Under the pieces are notes generated by a model. That model was not told the origin of the DNA. It searched no databases and saw only the letters and a list, made by a program, of their open reading frames with translations. A program made the position numbers and the translations under genes. From Nakazawaea peltata (lineage: Eukaryota; Ascomycota; Pichiomycetes; Alaninales; Pachysolenaceae): a DNA stretch of 64,000 bases. This document shows, piece after piece, positions 28,168-37,221 of this stretch; position 1 is the stretch's first letter, and the number at the start of each line of letters is the position of its first letter. The stretch lies in the NCBI GenBank assembly GCA_001599355.1, contig BCGQ01000006.1, positions 496,001 to 560,000 on the forward strand, read 5' to 3'.

Positions 28168-29475
28168 TTATAAAATACCAGTATCTCTCAAAGAATTCTC
28201 CAAAATAGTCTCCTTGACAGCTACAAATACCAATCTAATATTCGAAGTATCAATGGCTTGGGTCACATGTGGATAAACATTCAATTGAGCTCTGTTCAAT
28301 TGGGTGAATCTCCATAAAATATACTTGGCTGCCTTATTGATATCGTTACCTCCAGTATAATCTGGGAAAAACTTCTCCAAAGGAGATGACGACAATTTTT
28401 CCAGGAACACATCGATCTTATTCAAGAATAATACAACCGAAGTTCTAGTGAACCATCTAGAATTGACGACAGAGTCAAACAATTTCAAAGACTCTTCCAA
28501 TCTGTTTTGAGTAGACTCTTCCAACAAGACTTGATCATATTCAGACAAGGCAACACAGAACATAATCAAGGTGACGTTATCGAAACAGTGGATCCACTTC
28601 TTACGTTCACTTCTTTGTCCACCCACATCAAACATATGAATACGCATATTGCCCATATAGAAAACGGTTTCAAAGATACCAGAAGTTTGCTTTCTGGTTC
28701 TTAAAGCATCTGTTACAGATGGCAAATAATCTGGATCGCAGATTCTGTCCACATTTTCAAAGAAATATTTGGCCGAATCCATCAAATAAAAGTCTGTTCT
28801 ATGTTCCAGGATCAACTTGTCGATTACAGGATCCTTACACAACATCGACACTTTAGCAGAGACTTCTTGGTCAATATGTTCATTTACATCCATTGGAGCC
28901 TCCAGCTGGATAATGAGCTCCAAATCTTGGTCATCTAACTCATCTAATTCAGATACCAAATTAAATTCACGTAACAGTTTACTGACAGCAATGGCACAAT
29001 CCAAAACATTTTTGTAGACAAATGGTCGAAGGTCACGTAATTCTTTCTCACTGAATCCATTTTGATGAATGATCTTAATCTGCTTGATAACTGTGGATTT
29101 CCCACTTTCACCAGAACCTAATAATAACATTTTAATTTCTTGTTTGGACTGATCCTCTCCATCTGTAGCGCCCTGGACACCATTTGCCGAAGTTGAAGCA
29201 ACCGCGGTCGATTGACCTGAACCATTTTGCAGCGATGAAGGCGGTCCGGCAAAAATATCAGCATCACTATGTCCTCCTGATCCATTTACTACACCATCAC
29301 CTTTACCAGATCCCATATTATTGGCGGTCAGGGCATCATCAGAACCGTGGCTATCGTCACTGGCGCTATAATGTTGCTTCAGCAGCAGCAGTGCTTGCAC
29401 GTTAGCGCTTGTACGTTTGGTGGCATCGCCCACCTTCTCATTCAAGTTAGCTTCCTTAGATGCTCCACAACCCAT
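28168..29475 (-). CDS. GPA2: Gpa2, heterotrimeric G-protein alpha subunit (nutrient sensing)
   Basis: G-alpha subunit of 435 residues that couples glucose sensing to cAMP in yeasts. MGC at the N-terminus supplies the myristoylation Gly2 and palmitoylation Cys3. Residues 10-112 are a low-complexity extension, as in Gpa2; its CTG run reads VQA-AAAA-KQHY. P-loop GSGESGKS is 120-127, switch II DVGGQ is 283-287 with catalytic Q287, NKID is 352-355. The phrases [26 protein letters not shown] plus [14 protein letters not shown], and [14 protein letters not shown] identify Gpa2 rather than the pheromone-pathway Gpa1. The TCAT-equivalent loop reads TQAID. The 3' end faces the zinc-cluster gene. Confidence 0.93.
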   Translation of the reverse strand: MGCGASKEANLNEKVGDATKRTSANVQALLLLKQHYSASDDSHGSDDALTANNMGSGKGDGVVNGSGGHSDADIFAGPPSSLQNGSGQSTAVASTSANGVQGATDGEDQSKQEIKMLLLGSGESGKSTVIKQIKIIHQNGFSEKELRDLRPFVYKNVLDCAIAVSKLLREFNLVSELDELDDQDLELIIQLEAPMDVNEHIDQEVSAKVSMLCKDPVIDKLILEHRTDFYLMDSAKYFFENVDRICDPDYLPSVTDALRTRKQTSGIFETVFYMGNMRIHMFDVGGQRSERKKWIHCFDNVTLIMFCVALSEYDQVLLEESTQNRLEESLKLFDSVVNSRWFTRTSVVLFLNKIDVFLEKLSSSPLEKFFPDYTGGNDINKAAKYILWRFTQLNRAQLNVYPHVTQAIDTSNIRLVFVAVKETILENSLRDTGIL

Positions 29476-29766
29476 GATTCAGCTTTCTTTGATCACTGAT
29501 CAATAACGAACTATTACATTAATCAGATAATTCCAATTTAAAAAGAAACTTTTGAAGCTCGCAAAGCGAGAGCAAAAACGACCCGAAACGGTTCTCGCTT
29601 GCAGAACAAGGTCGTGCATAAACTACAGAATTACGCAATTACATGGAAAGGTAGTGTACAAAGGGTAAATTTCTATTTGTGTCGATTAGGAGGGTCACTT
29701 GGGGGAAATTGGGGGTACTTTGGGGTAACTTGGGTGTACCTTGGGATAACTAAAGACAAATCATAC

Positions 29767-30873
29767 TTATGGTACAAAACAAACCTTTCTCACTTTATGT
29801 TGGTCAAAAAGTTCATATCCTCTCAGCAGCTCATCAAGAGGAAGTGTGCAATCAATAAAACCATCGAATTTTGAAGCAACTTTCTTAAAGATTTCAAGAG
29901 ATTCAGGATATAAAGCTTGAGCAGGACAACGACCAAATTCGATAGTGACATTTTTATAATAACATTCGAGTCCATTGAAAGGAATATTACCATGTTGATA
30001 ACCAATTGAAGAGATGAATCCACTACGACGAACAAGATCGAAAGAAGTCTTAAGTGCAGCTTCCGAACCTACCACTTCCAATACAGCATCTGGACCTCTT
30101 CCATCGGTCACTTCCAGTAAAACTTTAGGGATTTCCAGAGCATCTTTTTCGAAATCTAAAACACGGTCAGCTCCAAAGCTAGCAGCCATTTCCATTCTTT
30201 CTGGAACATTATCAACGGCATATAAATTCTTCACTCCTAACAGTTTAGCGGAAGCAATTGCACATAATCCAACTGGTCCACAACCCAATTGTAAAATGGT
30301 CATTTCTTCAGGTTTTAAAACACCATTGAAAAACTTCAAAATATTTTTGATTCCAAAATATCCAGTGGTGAAAATATCTGACATTAATAACATAGTTTGA
30401 TCATCGACTCCTTCAACAGCTGGTTTATGGTGTAAAGTGTGATCCAGATAAGGAATTCTACAATACTCAGCTTGACCTCCATCTAATTCGGCCGTACCAA
30501 ATGGATGGGAATGAGGACATTTACTGGTATAACCATGCTCACAGAACCAACATTCACCACATTGAATCGTGAAAGTTGATAAAACATCATCTCCAACTTT
30601 GAAATTCTTGACACCTTCACCGACTGCAACTACATCCCCAATAAATTCATGACCCATAGTATGATTAGAATCGGGCCTTGAAAATTTCACTTTCCCCCTA
30701 TAAGTGTGCAATTCAGTACCACATAATCCAGCCAGTCTCACTTTAATTATAGCATCCTTAGGACTCATAAGTTTTGGAACCAGTCTCTGTTCAACAACAA
30801 TATTACGAGGACCTTTAAAAACCACGGCCCTCATTAACTGAGGCAACTCAGTCATAATCCTAGTTGCAGGCAT
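29767..30873 (-). CDS. Zinc-dependent medium-chain alcohol dehydrogenase
   Basis: MDR-family zinc dehydrogenase of 368 residues, NAD(P)-dependent, cytosolic by lack of a presequence. Catalytic zinc ligands lie in GLCGTELHTYRG (Cys) and MGHEFIG (His-Glu). The structural zinc loop is CGECWFCEHGYTSKC with all four cysteines. The Rossmann motif is LGCGPVGLC, with VDNVPERME after beta 2, suggesting NAD preference (acidic residue). The family includes threonine-, formaldehyde- and sorbitol-dehydrogenase-like enzymes; the substrate cannot be fixed from sequence. The start is the ATG at 30873; a second ATG is seven codons in. It is in tandem with GPA2 (291-base gap) and WHI3. Confidence 0.88.
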   Translation of the reverse strand: MPATRIMTELPQLMRAVVFKGPRNIVVEQRLVPKLMSPKDAIIKVRLAGLCGTELHTYRGKVKFSRPDSNHTMGHEFIGDVVAVGEGVKNFKVGDDVLSTFTIQCGECWFCEHGYTSKCPHSHPFGTAELDGGQAEYCRIPYLDHTLHHKPAVEGVDDQTMLLMSDIFTTGYFGIKNILKFFNGVLKPEEMTILQLGCGPVGLCAIASAKLLGVKNLYAVDNVPERMEMAASFGADRVLDFEKDALEIPKVLLEVTDGRGPDAVLEVVGSEAALKTSFDLVRRSGFISSIGYQHGNIPFNGLECYYKNVTIEFGRCPAQALYPESLEIFKKVASKFDGFIDCTLPLDELLRGYELFDQHKVRKVCFVP

Positions 30874-31355
30874 TTTTCTCTATTCAAATCAACTCAATCT
30901 CTTCACCGCAAATAATCTCGCTCCACCACCCCATTTATATGCCTCAAACCCCTCATCACCTCCCCCTCTGACTATTCCTCGAGTCATGATTCTTCCCCTT
31001 CTTTTGCTCTTTACCCCACGCATATTTCTTTTTTCCCTCAAAAAGAGCATCTGCGCCAGCGGAAATGGCTCGCCGGGCAAACTTAGGCGGCAATATACGC
31101 AGCAATAGCCTACAATTGCCATATAATAAACCTACGGGGCCAATCGCCAAGAAAAGACAAACAAACGTAAATGTTATTGATACAAAAAATAAGAGCCGGT
31201 TCGGCTATCACAATAAAAAAAATGTCGAGTCGGAAAAATATAGAGTCAAATGTATATGAAAGAAACCATGATAAGCTTATAATGGGGGTTAAAACATAAC
31301 AGTAGTCGTTTTGTATAGATAAATTTTTTAGGGTTTTTTTAGGCTACTGATTTTT
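30874..31355. other. Intergenic region ADH / WHI3 (tandem)
   Basis: This is the ADH promoter and the WHI3 3' flank. It contains pyrimidine-rich and A-rich stretches and short open frames without ATG context or known motifs. I see nothing else of note. Confidence 0.5.
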
Positions 31356-33296
31356 CTAGTATGCATAGTTGTATCTCTGACCCTTTCCGGAGTTGTTACC
31401 AACCATATTAGAAGAAGTAGCAGGGGAGCCTCCATTTCTTTGAGGGCCTCTTACTCCTAATGGGTTTTTACTGAAACTCAATCTAATACCTTTACCACCG
31501 TTTAAATTTCTGTTAGGTAATGGCTTACCGTATAATTCCAGTAACAGTCTCGTCAGTAACAGTACATCTTCAAATTCCACGAAGCACATTGGTCCATGAT
31601 TATGATTCGAAGACGAATTGCTGTTTGCGCCAGAAGACAGTTTAGTACGGAACGATAATCTGCGGAAACCTTGTTGAGGTTGGAAAAGAGCACGGAGTTC
31701 CAGCTCAGACAGGTCTGGTGGTAAATTACCAACATACAACGTATTACAAGGTGGGTTTTGATCCAGCGGATTCACAGGCAGAGGAACACGCAGAAGTAAT
31801 GATAACTCAGGAATATCAGCAATACCAGACATTTGCAGCAGTTGTGAACCAGAAGGAGCAGTTCCTGATGATCCAGAACCTGTGGCCGGTTGTTGTTGAG
31901 ACTGAGAAGTAGATCCTTGTCCCAGCGATTGTGGAGCACTTTGCTGTTGAGTTGGAGTGATTGGCTTATTACCAACAACAGGTGAGATTTGGGAAGGCAG
32001 CAGCTGCAGTTGTTGTTGTGGTTGTTGTTGTGGAACCAGCGATTGTTGTGGTTGCTGTTGCTGTTGAAGTTGTGGTTGTGAAGTTGGAACCAGCTGTTGC
32101 ATTGGCAGCTTTTGTTGTTGCTGTTGCTGTGGAGGCAAATAAAATGCAGATGCCCTTCTTCTATCCCAGTCAGATTGCGGCTGTGGAGGTTGTTGTGGAG
32201 CAGATTGCAGCAGTTGTGGTTGTTGTTGCAGTTGTCCATTGACCAACCCACCAGCACCAGGAATTGAACCAGAATGAGATCCCCATCTAACCAATTGATC
32301 ATATTCTCTAGCATCGTTCTGCAGTTCCATCATCAACAAAGATTTTCCAGCCATCATGTCTGGCATCTGTGGAGATGTCAAGGAATTAGATGGTTGTTGT
32401 TGTTGAGGTTGTTGCATTGGAATTTGCTGAGCTTGAGATGGAGGCAGTTGCAGAAGTTGTGGAATTTGATGCTGAGACGGAAGTTGTTGCAGTTGAGATG
32501 ACAGAGTTCCCATAATCGGTGACCCATTGGTAGTAGATACACCACCAGCAACGTTGAAAGGATCATTGAAAAGGAAACGAGATTTTTGAGTCACAATAGA
32601 CGGTCTCTTATTAAATCCTGAAACATCTGGCATAGATGGGTTTAAAGATGGAGATGGAACAATTGAATTGGCTGAATTTGTGAGCAGTAAGATATCATCA
32701 ACTTCAGTAATGACAAAGCTTGAATTTGGACCAAAGATTTGCTTATGGTTCAATAATGAAGCAACCGACTGAGCTGAGATAGCCGATTGGAAAGACGCCA
32801 CAATAACTGGAACATATTGCTCATCAGATGGCCCAGCAACTCCATTTGTGCTATTATTCATTAAAGTATTATTGTTGGAGGATGCAGATGTGGAAGCTGA
32901 GGGCACAGGAGGTTGAATTTCTCCGGTGGATGAAGTAGCCGAAGATGGTTCATGCAAACCGTTTAAACCCAAATTAAAAGTCTCATGTTGAATTTCGACA
33001 TTTACCAAATCATTAGATAAGGCAAAAATAGCATAAGCTTCTCTCAAAGTTATATCGATTGGTACATTTCTAATTCTCAACTTGTAACTTTGCATAGCAT
33101 GAAGTCCATTAGAAAGTGATAAGTTCATCATTGAACTAGTGAGACCAGTATTCAAATTACCTAAATTCATGCTGTTTCTGAAACTGGATAACTGAGTTGG
33201 ATCATTAGAAGCTCCTGCTCCGTGTAGAAGGTTCTGATTACCGTTGTCAAAAGATTGTTTTAGTATGTCTGACGCGCTTGCTAATGGGGATGACAT
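31356..33296 (-). CDS. WHI3: Whi3-type RNA-binding protein with poly-Q regions
   Basis: RNA-binding regulator of 646 residues; Whi3 binds CLN3 and other mRNAs, controls cell size and forms condensates through its poly-Q region. The N-terminal region has the conserved [20 protein letters not shown] block (about 71-90), shared with Whi3/Whi4. Residues about 265-470 are Gln-rich with runs up to eight. The C-terminal RRM (about 518-620) has [12 protein letters not shown] as RNP2 and MCFVEFEDV as RNP1. CTG codons after RNP1 give V-A-L-A-TR-A-L-A-ELYG, where S. cerevisiae has an Ala-rich helix ending ATRALAELYG; this is strong evidence for CTG=Ala. A 1.7-kb upstream region separates it from CLPP. 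Confidence 0.92.
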   Translation of the reverse strand: MSSPLASASDILKQSFDNGNQNLLHGAGASNDPTQLSSFRNSMNLGNLNTGLTSSMMNLSLSNGLHAMQSYKLRIRNVPIDITLREAYAIFALSNDLVNVEIQHETFNLGLNGLHEPSSATSSTGEIQPPVPSASTSASSNNNTLMNNSTNGVAGPSDEQYVPVIVASFQSAISAQSVASLLNHKQIFGPNSSFVITEVDDILLLTNSANSIVPSPSLNPSMPDVSGFNKRPSIVTQKSRFLFNDPFNVAGGVSTTNGSPIMGTLSSQLQQLPSQHQIPQLLQLPPSQAQQIPMQQPQQQQPSNSLTSPQMPDMMAGKSLLMMELQNDAREYDQLVRWGSHSGSIPGAGGLVNGQLQQQPQLLQSAPQQPPQPQSDWDRRRASAFYLPPQQQQQQKLPMQQLVPTSQPQLQQQQQPQQSLVPQQQPQQQLQLLPSQISPVVGNKPITPTQQQSAPQSLGQGSTSQSQQQPATGSGSSGTAPSGSQLLQMSGIADIPELSLLLRVPLPVNPLDQNPPCNTLYVGNLPPDLSELELRALFQPQQGFRRLSFRTKLSSGANSNSSSNHNHGPMCFVEFEDVLLLTRLLLELYGKPLPNRNLNGGKGIRLSFSKNPLGVRGPQRNGGSPATSSNMVGNNSGKGQRYNYAY

Positions 33297-33844
33297 TTCA
33301 ATGATACCAAATCACAATGAAGCATAAAAAATCAATTGATTGTGATTGTGGGATTGCTGCTGACGATAAAACAGTTGCAAATGCAGATGATGATGATGAT
33401 GAAACGGTTGGATGACAAAGTAACAAAAAGCGAAACTTGAAGATGAAAAATAGAGAGAAATAAAACTTGAATGCAAACAGAGATTAATATTCACCTAACG
33501 ATAGCGCCAATATATTAATTAATCCTGTGACTCGGTACGACTTCTCCTATGAATCGAAATGAAAGAAATGACTGTTCTCAATGTGTTTATAATCGGTTGG
33601 TATTATATATTCAATGATAATAATACTTATATAAAAGAAAAAAAGTAATCGAAAAAGATGCTTCTGTTTTATAAAAAAAAAAACAGGAAATAAAAATAAC
33701 CCAAGTAGGGAAATAGGATATTTGGAGAATTAATTTTGTAAATGAACAACGAAAGTAAAAAAAAGTGCAAAGAAGATGCAAAAATACTAGGTAATTTTTT
33801 TTTTCTCCTGCATCATTTCTTGTTTAAGTGGCAAAAGGCAATTT

Positions 33845-33941
33845 TTTGGAGAAGATTTTGATTAATTTTCTCCGTCGTGCATGACCAAAAGGGTCTGGAT
33901 TGGGAAAATTTCCTTAATCTGCATTCAAAATCTTCTCCAAA
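33845..33941. repeat. 17-bp perfect inverted repeat, 63-nt spacer
   Basis: TTTGGAGAAGATTTTGA (33845-33861) is the exact reverse complement of 33925-33941. The spacer can add further weak pairing near both arms (ATTAA with TTAAT; AATTTTC with GAAAATT). It could be a structured RNA, a short terminal-inverted-repeat element, or paired regulator sites. Confidence 0.85.
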
Positions 33942-34150
33942 CTCGCCTTGAGTGGGGAGCAGTAGGGGAAGAAAAATTTTCTCTGCTTCTAGCTTAAGTC
34001 CTTTATTGTTTCAAAAAGTACCCTGTGGATTGGGTTAGTTGGGGACGTGGGGAAGAGAATTCAGGGGAGAGGCTGTCAGATACCAGATCTTCCTTACACG
34101 TTGTAATACTCAATTGGCTGGCTACAGGACCATGGATTCATTGCAAACAC

Positions 34151-34180
34151 TGCAAACTTCTACAAACTTCTACAAACTTC
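34151..34180 (+). repeat. Tandem 10-mer TACAAACTTC, three copies
   Basis: One diverged unit (TGCAAACTTC) and two perfect TACAAACTTC units. The array has no visible coding role. Confidence 0.85.
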
Positions 34181-34680
34181 CTAGTTCCCTCCTGACACTG
34201 ACTCCAACATTTAGTTATAGACCATTTTACGTAAGCCTAACTTTTTGTATTTTTTCCCAAAAGGGTAAAAAACATTACACTATAAAGATTTATCTAAGAG
34301 TGTAGATAAAAAAATATGCGTCCTAGATTTTATTATCGTGTCATAAACATCGAGATCGGAGGTTCTATACGAATTGAAGATCAGAGCTATGTTCAGTCGT
34401 CGACACTTGTGAAAGGAATTTAATTTGAGAAATCTAATCCTCTTCTCTTACTACTGATTCTCTCTTAATTATGATAGTCTTTACATAATGCACAGATCAG
34501 GACCAGTCAATGAAAAATATCACATAAAAGCAGGGTAACAAAATATAAACACGGTTACAAAACACAGCGACCAGACCGTGACCAGCTCGGTGTCTATATT
34601 TTGTTGCCGTACTTCCTTAAGTTACCAATTTTCAATCATGGCTGCTAATCTTTGCAGCACTCTACACTCTAATGCATCTC

Positions 34681-34854
34681 TTATTTAAAATCTTCCCATT
34701 TTACTTTAAGGACGTAATCGTTGTGAGGGCCCCTAAATCTTTTGAGACATTCTGCCAATTTAATATTTATCTCCCGGTCCAATAATCTGCCATTAATATT
34801 GACCCGATATATTCCCTTTTCACTAAAACGAATTTCTGCATCTAGTACACGACC
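34681..34854 (-). other. Possible terminal exon or relic, 57 codons, no ATG
   Basis: The minus-strand frame is open from GGT at 34854 to TAA at 34681-34683. Its translation is protein-like, with charged, amphipathic blocks: DAEIRFSEKGIYRVNINGR, then LLDREINIKLAECLKRF and the ending VLKVKWEDFK. There is no in-frame ATG, and no TACTAAC branch point upstream was found. A terminal exon, a decayed gene or chance are all possible. I do not recognise it. Confidence 0.18.
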
Positions 34855-34981
34855 TCATTTATCCCCTTCTCTGCTTTATCTGCTCCGATATCTACAGCTT
34901 TGCATATTCTAAGCGCGGTTTAAAAGTGTGTCAAAGTGTGGGGGTCGACTCAATACGAAGGAGTATCATTCCATATACACA

Positions 34982-35620
34982 ATGTACCGAAACATGATAT
35001 TCAAGCGACTGTTTTCTTTGCATGCTCTCCCAATTCCATCTTCTCCGCAGGTAATGGCCGGAGCCACTACTGACATATTCTCAAAATTATTAAGCGAGCG
35101 CATCATCTACCTTGCTGGTCCCATAGAAGATTCGTTGGCCACTTCGATTACTCTGCAATTACTTTATTTGGAGAGTCAGTCCATCACCAAACCTATACAT
35201 GTGTACATAAATTCGCCTGGAGGTTCAATTACTTCTGGATTACTGATTTATGACACGATTCAATACATTAAACTGCCTGTATCTACGGTTTGTCTAGGGC
35301 AACTGTGCTCCATGGCTTCATTATTGCTAAGTGCGGGCAAAACAGGTAGACGATTGATACTTCCAAACTCGATAATCATGATCCATCAACCTTCTGGAGG
35401 GTTCAAAGGTCAACTGTCTGATATCGAGATTCATGCTAATCATATTCTTAATACTAAGAAGAAAATCGTATCATTATACCAAAAGCATATGTCACCTACA
35501 TTGACATCGAATGATATATCTAAATTATTAGAGAGGGATAAGTTTTTAGATGCTCATGAACTGGTTGAATTGGGGTTGGCTGATAAAGTTTTAACTACAA
35601 GAAATGGGGAACTGTCATAG
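34982..35620 (+). CDS. CLPP: Mitochondrial ClpP protease
   Basis: Proteolytic subunit of the Clp protease, 212 residues from the ATG at 34982; the longer frame begins with GTG. The first 20 residues (MYRNMIFKRLFSLHALPIPS) are basic and amphipathic, a mitochondrial presequence. The catalytic triad is complete: S110 in GQACSMAS, H135 in MIHQPSGG, D186 in ERDKF. VYINSPGGS, LLLSAGKTGRR and the ending EAVELGLADKVLTTRN are ClpP hallmarks. CTG at 35303 and 35561 yields GQ-A-CSMAS and HE-A-VELG, both Ala in ClpP. S. cerevisiae has lost ClpP, so its presence is notable; a ClpX partner should be encoded elsewhere. The stop is 8 bases from the convergent TPR gene. Confidence 0.93.
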   Translation: MYRNMIFKRLFSLHALPIPSSPQVMAGATTDIFSKLLSERIIYLAGPIEDSLATSITLQLLYLESQSITKPIHVYINSPGGSITSGLLIYDTIQYIKLPVSTVCLGQLCSMASLLLSAGKTGRRLILPNSIIMIHQPSGGFKGQLSDIEIHANHILNTKKKIVSLYQKHMSPTLTSNDISKLLERDKFLDAHELVELGLADKVLTTRNGELS

Positions 35621-35628
35621 TAATAAAA

Positions 35629-36666
35629 TTATTTTAAGAATTGACTGATTAAGTTACTGATACCTTGAGAGGATCCACCGTAGTTACCACCGTAGTTACC
35701 TTGACCACCTTGACCACCTTGGCCACCTTGTTGGTTCAAGACACCCATTAATTCACTCATTAAAGCTCCTCCTCCACCGCTTTGTTGGCCGTAACCACTT
35801 TGTTGGCCATAACCACTCTGTTGGCCATAACCACTTTGCTGACCATACCCACCTTGCTGACCGTAACTACCTTGCTGGCCCTGTTGACCATATCCTCCCA
35901 GAGATCCACCCAACATAGAAGCTAATTGACCTAATCCACCAGCACTTCCACCAGAAGATTGTCCACCAAGCATTGAACTTAATTGACCAATATTGAAACC
36001 TCCGGAAGATTGACCATAGCCTCCAGATGAGGATTGACCATAACCACCAGATCCACCTTGAGAACCTCCAAGCATAGACAAAACACTAGCAACATTAAAT
36101 CCACCAGAAGACCCACCTCCTGAAGAAAATCCCGAACCTGATGATGCTCCCATAATACTAGACAACAATTGTAATTTACCTAACCCACTAGCACCAGATC
36201 CTGAACTCATAGAGCTTAAAAGCAATGAACTCAATCCTCTATCGTTTTGTTGATCGATTTGAGCACTTTGTTCGTCCATGTTGTTACAAACATGTTTAGA
36301 GATCTCCTCAGTCAATATATGAACCTGTTGCTCAATCTCTGGTGAAGGGTTCAGTCTCATTGCATTGGACAAGTGTTGAGTAGCCTCCTGATAGTCGTTC
36401 ATTTCTACACAAATCTTACCTAACAAGTATTCGGCTTCATAATCGTGTTGATTAAGTTGGACAGCTTGTGAAAGAGTACGTCTGGCCGATTGCAAGTCCT
36501 TCAATTGGTACTGCAGTAATCCAAGATGAGAGTAATATTTACCTTCATTTGATAAGATGGAGATGGCTCTTGAGAAGTTTTCCAGGGCCCTTTCTGGGTT
36601 ACCCATTTGGATATCTTTCTCACCTCTCAAATTGTAGTGTTCCAGTTCTTCTCTTTGTTGAGACAT
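35629..36666 (-). CDS. TPR protein with Gly/Ser/Tyr/Gln-rich prion-like tail
   Basis: Protein of 345 residues that I cannot assign to a named family. Residues about 8-109 form three TPR units; with CTG read as Ala the second has LGLAQYQLKD, a canonical TPR helix. Residues about 150-345 are low-complexity, with GYGQQS repeated four times in tandem, like FUS-type prion-like domains. Short hydrophobic beads are spaced through the glycine region: LLSSIMG, VLSMLGG, QLSSMLGG, QLASMLGG, ELMGVLNQ and NLISQFLK. TPR domains often dock Hsp70/Hsp90, and Sgt2-like co-chaperones have hydrophobic tails, so a chaperone or condensate role is possible but inferred. No signal peptide or membrane span is seen. 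Confidence 0.8.
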   Translation of the reverse strand: MSQQREELEHYNLRGEKDIQMGNPERALENFSRAISILSNEGKYYSHLGLLQYQLKDLQSARRTLSQAVQLNQHDYEAEYLLGKICVEMNDYQEATQHLSNAMRLNPSPEIEQQVHILTEEISKHVCNNMDEQSAQIDQQNDRGLSSLLLSSMSSGSGASGLGKLQLLSSIMGASSGSGFSSGGGSSGGFNVASVLSMLGGSQGGSGGYGQSSSGGYGQSSGGFNIGQLSSMLGGQSSGGSAGGLGQLASMLGGSLGGYGQQGQQGSYGQQGGYGQQSGYGQQSGYGQQSGYGQQSGGGGALMSELMGVLNQQGGQGGQGGQGNYGGNYGGSSQGISNLISQFLK

Positions 36667-37221
36667 GATGATGATGGGGGGTTTATGGGATGTATAAGCG
36701 GTGAACAGTGATAGATGTGACCTGAAATTTGGTTTATTGGGGGCTGATTTGGTTTCCTGATGGGGTATTACCGAAAGAGGGAATTGAGAGGGGAGAACGA
36801 GAAAGTCGTCGCTGCTAGTCTAGACTTTAGTGGAAATGACGCAGTGATGCAGGAAAGGGCACAAAGGACATTCGAGGGAAAGGGCAGGAATAGAAAGTAG
36901 ATGAAGGTAGTGAAATGAGGTAAGGTGGGGGTTTGATTGTGAAGATGGAATTGTGTTTGAAGTGGATTCGCTTATGATTGCTTATATCCGGAATGGGTAA
37001 TCTGATACTGAACCACGGGATATTTCCTTATCCTCTTCTTCTCTACCTCTCTCCTCTATCCTTCCTGCCCTTCCTGCCCTTCCTGCCCTTCCTGCCCTGC
37101 CCCGTAACGCTCACAAAAAATTAATCGACGCGTCCCCCTTTAATTAACCAAAACAGAAGAAAAATTCAACCTTAAAAATCATCCAGTTAACATCATTGAT
37201 CGGATCGTGAATAACCATACA
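36667..37221. other. Divergent intergenic region TPR gene / SHS1
   Basis: About 550 bases containing a 9-mer tandem repeat at 37061-37096 in a pyrimidine-rich tract, with an AT-rich leader before SHS1. Nothing else was recognised. Confidence 0.5.
37061..37096 (+). repeat. Tandem 9-mer CTTCCTGCC, four copies
   Basis: Four perfect copies followed by a partial CTGCC, within a polypyrimidine tract 125 bases before the SHS1 ATG. Confidence 0.9.

Larger units (their letters stand above)
33297..34981. other. Large divergent intergenic region WHI3 / CLPP
   Basis: About 1.7 kb without a supported ATG gene. It holds an A-rich leader for WHI3, a 17-bp perfect inverted repeat (33845-33941), TTCTCC elements (33808-33980), the string GTGCATGACC at 33877, a 10-mer tandem repeat at 34151-34180, and a minus-strand open stretch (34681-34854). 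No tRNA boxes were seen. Confidence 0.55.

Noticed and set aside
31772-32314. Asn/Leu/Cys- and Val-rich frames over the WHI3 poly-Q region
   Set aside because: Other-frame readings of CAA/CAG runs; no conserved motif.
34039-34305. Plus-strand frame in the WHI3-CLPP spacer
   Set aside because: Starts with TTG and runs through the 10-mer tandem repeat; composition looks noncoding.
35521-35570. Suspected loss of the ClpP catalytic Asp
   Set aside because: Counting back from the E. coli C-terminus places the catalytic Asp in ERDRF, which aligns with ERDKF here, so the triad is complete.
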